34,554 nt of DNA from Lysobacter sp. (GTDB lineage Bacteria; Pseudomonadota; Gammaproteobacteria; Xanthomonadales; Xanthomonadaceae). The position numbers were made by a program, and so were the translations under genes. Where the stretch lies: positions 1 to 34,554 of the forward strand of contig JABFWF010000075.1 of assembly GCA_013362405.1 (NCBI GenBank), written 5' to 3'. Below are positions 33,526 through 34,554 of this stretch, in pieces. The notes under the pieces are model-generated. The model was not told where the DNA came from, did not search any database, and saw nothing but the letters and a program-made list of their open reading frames with translations. Position 1 is the stretch's first letter. Every line of letters starts with the position of its first letter.

Positions 33526-33527
33526 GC

Positions 33528-34554
33528 CTAGCATTCGATCACGTTCACCGCCAGGCCGCCACGGGACGTTTCCTTGTATTTGTCCTGCATGTCGCGGCCG
33601 GTGTCGCGCATGGTCTTGATGACCTTGTCCAGCGACACCTTGTGCTTGCCGTCGCCGCGCAGGGCCATGCGCGAGGCGTTGATCGCCTTGACCGAACCCA
33701 TCGCGTTGCGCTCGATGCAGGGGATCTGCACCAGCCCGCCGATCGGGTCGCAGGTCAGGCCGAGGTTGTGCTCCATGCCGATTTCGGCGGCGTTCTCGAC
33801 CTGTCCCGGCGAGCCGCCGAGCGCGGCGGTCAGTCCCGCCGCCGCCATCGAGCAGGCGACGCCGACCTCGCCCTGGCAGCCGACCTCGGCGCCGGAGATC
33901 GACGCGTTCTCCTTGTAGAGGATGCCGACCGCCGCGGCGGTGAGCAGGAAGTCGAAAATGCGCTGCTCGCGCATCGCCGCATCGTGCGCGTCGGCGCAGA
34001 AGCGATCGTAGTAATGCAGCACCGCGGGCACGATGCCGGCCGCGCCGTTGGTGGGCGCGGTGACCACGCGACCGCCGGCCGCGTTCTCCTCGTTGACCGC
34101 CAGCGCGTAGAGGTTGACCCAGTCGAGCACGGTGAGCGGATCGCGCATCGCCGCCTCCGGCCGCGCCGACAGTTCCGCGTGCAGCGCCGGCGCGCGCCGT
34201 GCCACGTGCAGTCCGCCCGGCAGCGTGCCCTCGGCGCGGATGCCGCGCGCGACGCAGCCCTGCATCGCCTGCCAGATCTCGCGCAGCCCCGCGCGCACCT
34301 GGTCGGCGCTGCGCCAGGCCAGTTCGTTCTCGAACATCAGCCGGGCGATCGACAGGCCGCTGCGCTCGCATTCGGCGAGCAGTTCGTCGCCCGTGTGGAA
34401 GGGGTGCGGCAGCGGCGTGGTGTCGGCGACGATGCGGTCTTCCGCCGCCTCGTCGTTGTTGACCACGAAACCGCCGCCGACCGAGTAGTAGTCGCGCGTG
34501 GCGAGTTCGGTGCCGTCCGCGTCGTAGGCGGTGAAGCGCATGCCGTTGGTGTGG
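33528..34554 (-). CDS. sdaA: L-serine ammonia-lyase, iron-sulfur type (5' end outside window)
   Basis: 342 codons are visible of an enzyme usually about 455-460 long; the frame is open to the window edge, and the residues before the first visible Met ([11 protein letters not shown]) are in frame and family-like. It deaminates L-serine to pyruvate and ammonia with a [4Fe-4S] cluster. Visible markers: [50 protein letters not shown] and [20 protein letters not shown]. The cysteines of CDPIGG and IPCIERNA and the C-terminal IEC are those expected around the cluster. The end [11 protein letters not shown] matches the family. The single-chain form (beta and alpha parts fused) is the SdaA/SdaB type. 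It could equally be named sdaB. Confidence 0.93.
   Translation of the reverse strand, partial: HTNGMRFTAYDADGTELATRDYYSVGGGFVVNNDEAAEDRIVADTTPLPHPFHTGDELLAECERSGLSIARLMFENELAWRSADQVRAGLREIWQAMQGCVARGIRAEGTLPGGLHVARRAPALHAELSARPEAAMRDPLTVLDWVNLYALAVNEENAAGGRVVTAPTNGAAGIVPAVLHYYDRFCADAHDAAMREQRIFDFLLTAAAVGILYKENASISGAEVGCQGEVGVACSMAAAGLTAALGGSPGQVENAAEIGMEHNLGLTCDPIGGLVQIPCIERNAMGSVKAINASRMALRGDGKHKVSLDKVIKTMRDTGRDMQDKYKETSRGGLAVNVIEC

Noticed and set aside
1-34554. CRISPR array, tRNA, rRNA, insertion sequence or prophage
   Set aside because: No regularly spaced repeats, cloverleaf sequences, transposase or integrase motifs, or flanking inverted repeats were found by reading both strands.

Overview
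The window is very GC-rich chromosomal DNA with densely packed genes and almost no mobile-element signal. Gene content points to a gammaproteobacterium of the family Xanthomonadaceae (Lysobacteraceae), close to Lysobacter, Luteimonas or Xanthomonas: a GTP-type PEP carboxykinase, a SAM-I riboswitch in front of a MetX-type acyltransferase, a large TonB-dependent receptor and propeller-type diguanylate cyclases. This placement is an inference from gene families, not from a marker gene. No rRNA, tRNA, IS element, prophage or CRISPR array was seen.

Layout. 1-1.4 kb: the end of an anti-sigma-like membrane protein and a secreted DUF4097 protein. 1.4-6.5 kb: carbon use, with FadE acyl-CoA dehydrogenase diverging from a TetR regulator across a palindrome that overlaps the fadE promoter, then GTP-PEP carboxykinase. 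6.5-13.2 kb: a probable protein or peptide modification locus. It holds a TPR/aspartyl-hydroxylase protein translationally coupled to pckG, a convergent pair made of a TPR-sulfotransferase and a small 2OG-Fe(II) oxygenase, and a TonB-dependent receptor whose only cysteines form six close pairs. A strong terminator separates the receptor from the sulfotransferase. 13.4-14.3 kb: an unrecognised exported protein with its own candidate promoter.

14.4-22.5 kb: housekeeping and envelope genes. These are Hsp33 (hslO), the monofunctional transglycosylase MtgA, a GtrB/ArnC-like glycosyltransferase, a CBS-pair protein, an AsmA-family protein, release factor 3 (prfC) and an HDOD protein with a degenerate receiver domain. 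22.5-24.5 kb: a two-gene unit of a predicted beta-propeller lipoprotein and a DUF4124-M23 peptidase.

24.5-28.2 kb: a methionine operon, metX-metB-hom, joined by ATGA overlaps and preceded by a complete SAM-I riboswitch. It would take aspartate semialdehyde through homoserine and O-acylhomoserine to cystathionine under SAM feedback. 28.1-33.4 kb: two c-di-GMP enzymes in one overlapping operon, a periplasmic-propeller diguanylate cyclase with an inhibitory site and a MASE1-GGDEF-EAL protein without one. Its last codons overlap the end of hom tail to tail. 33.5 kb to the edge: most of an L-serine dehydratase.

The stretch most worth following is 6.5-13.2 kb. Two unrelated 2OG-Fe(II) oxygenases and a PAPS sulfotransferase beside a cysteine-paired outer-membrane receptor suggest a modified peptide or a modified receptor. 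The individual families are known; their joint role here is inferred.
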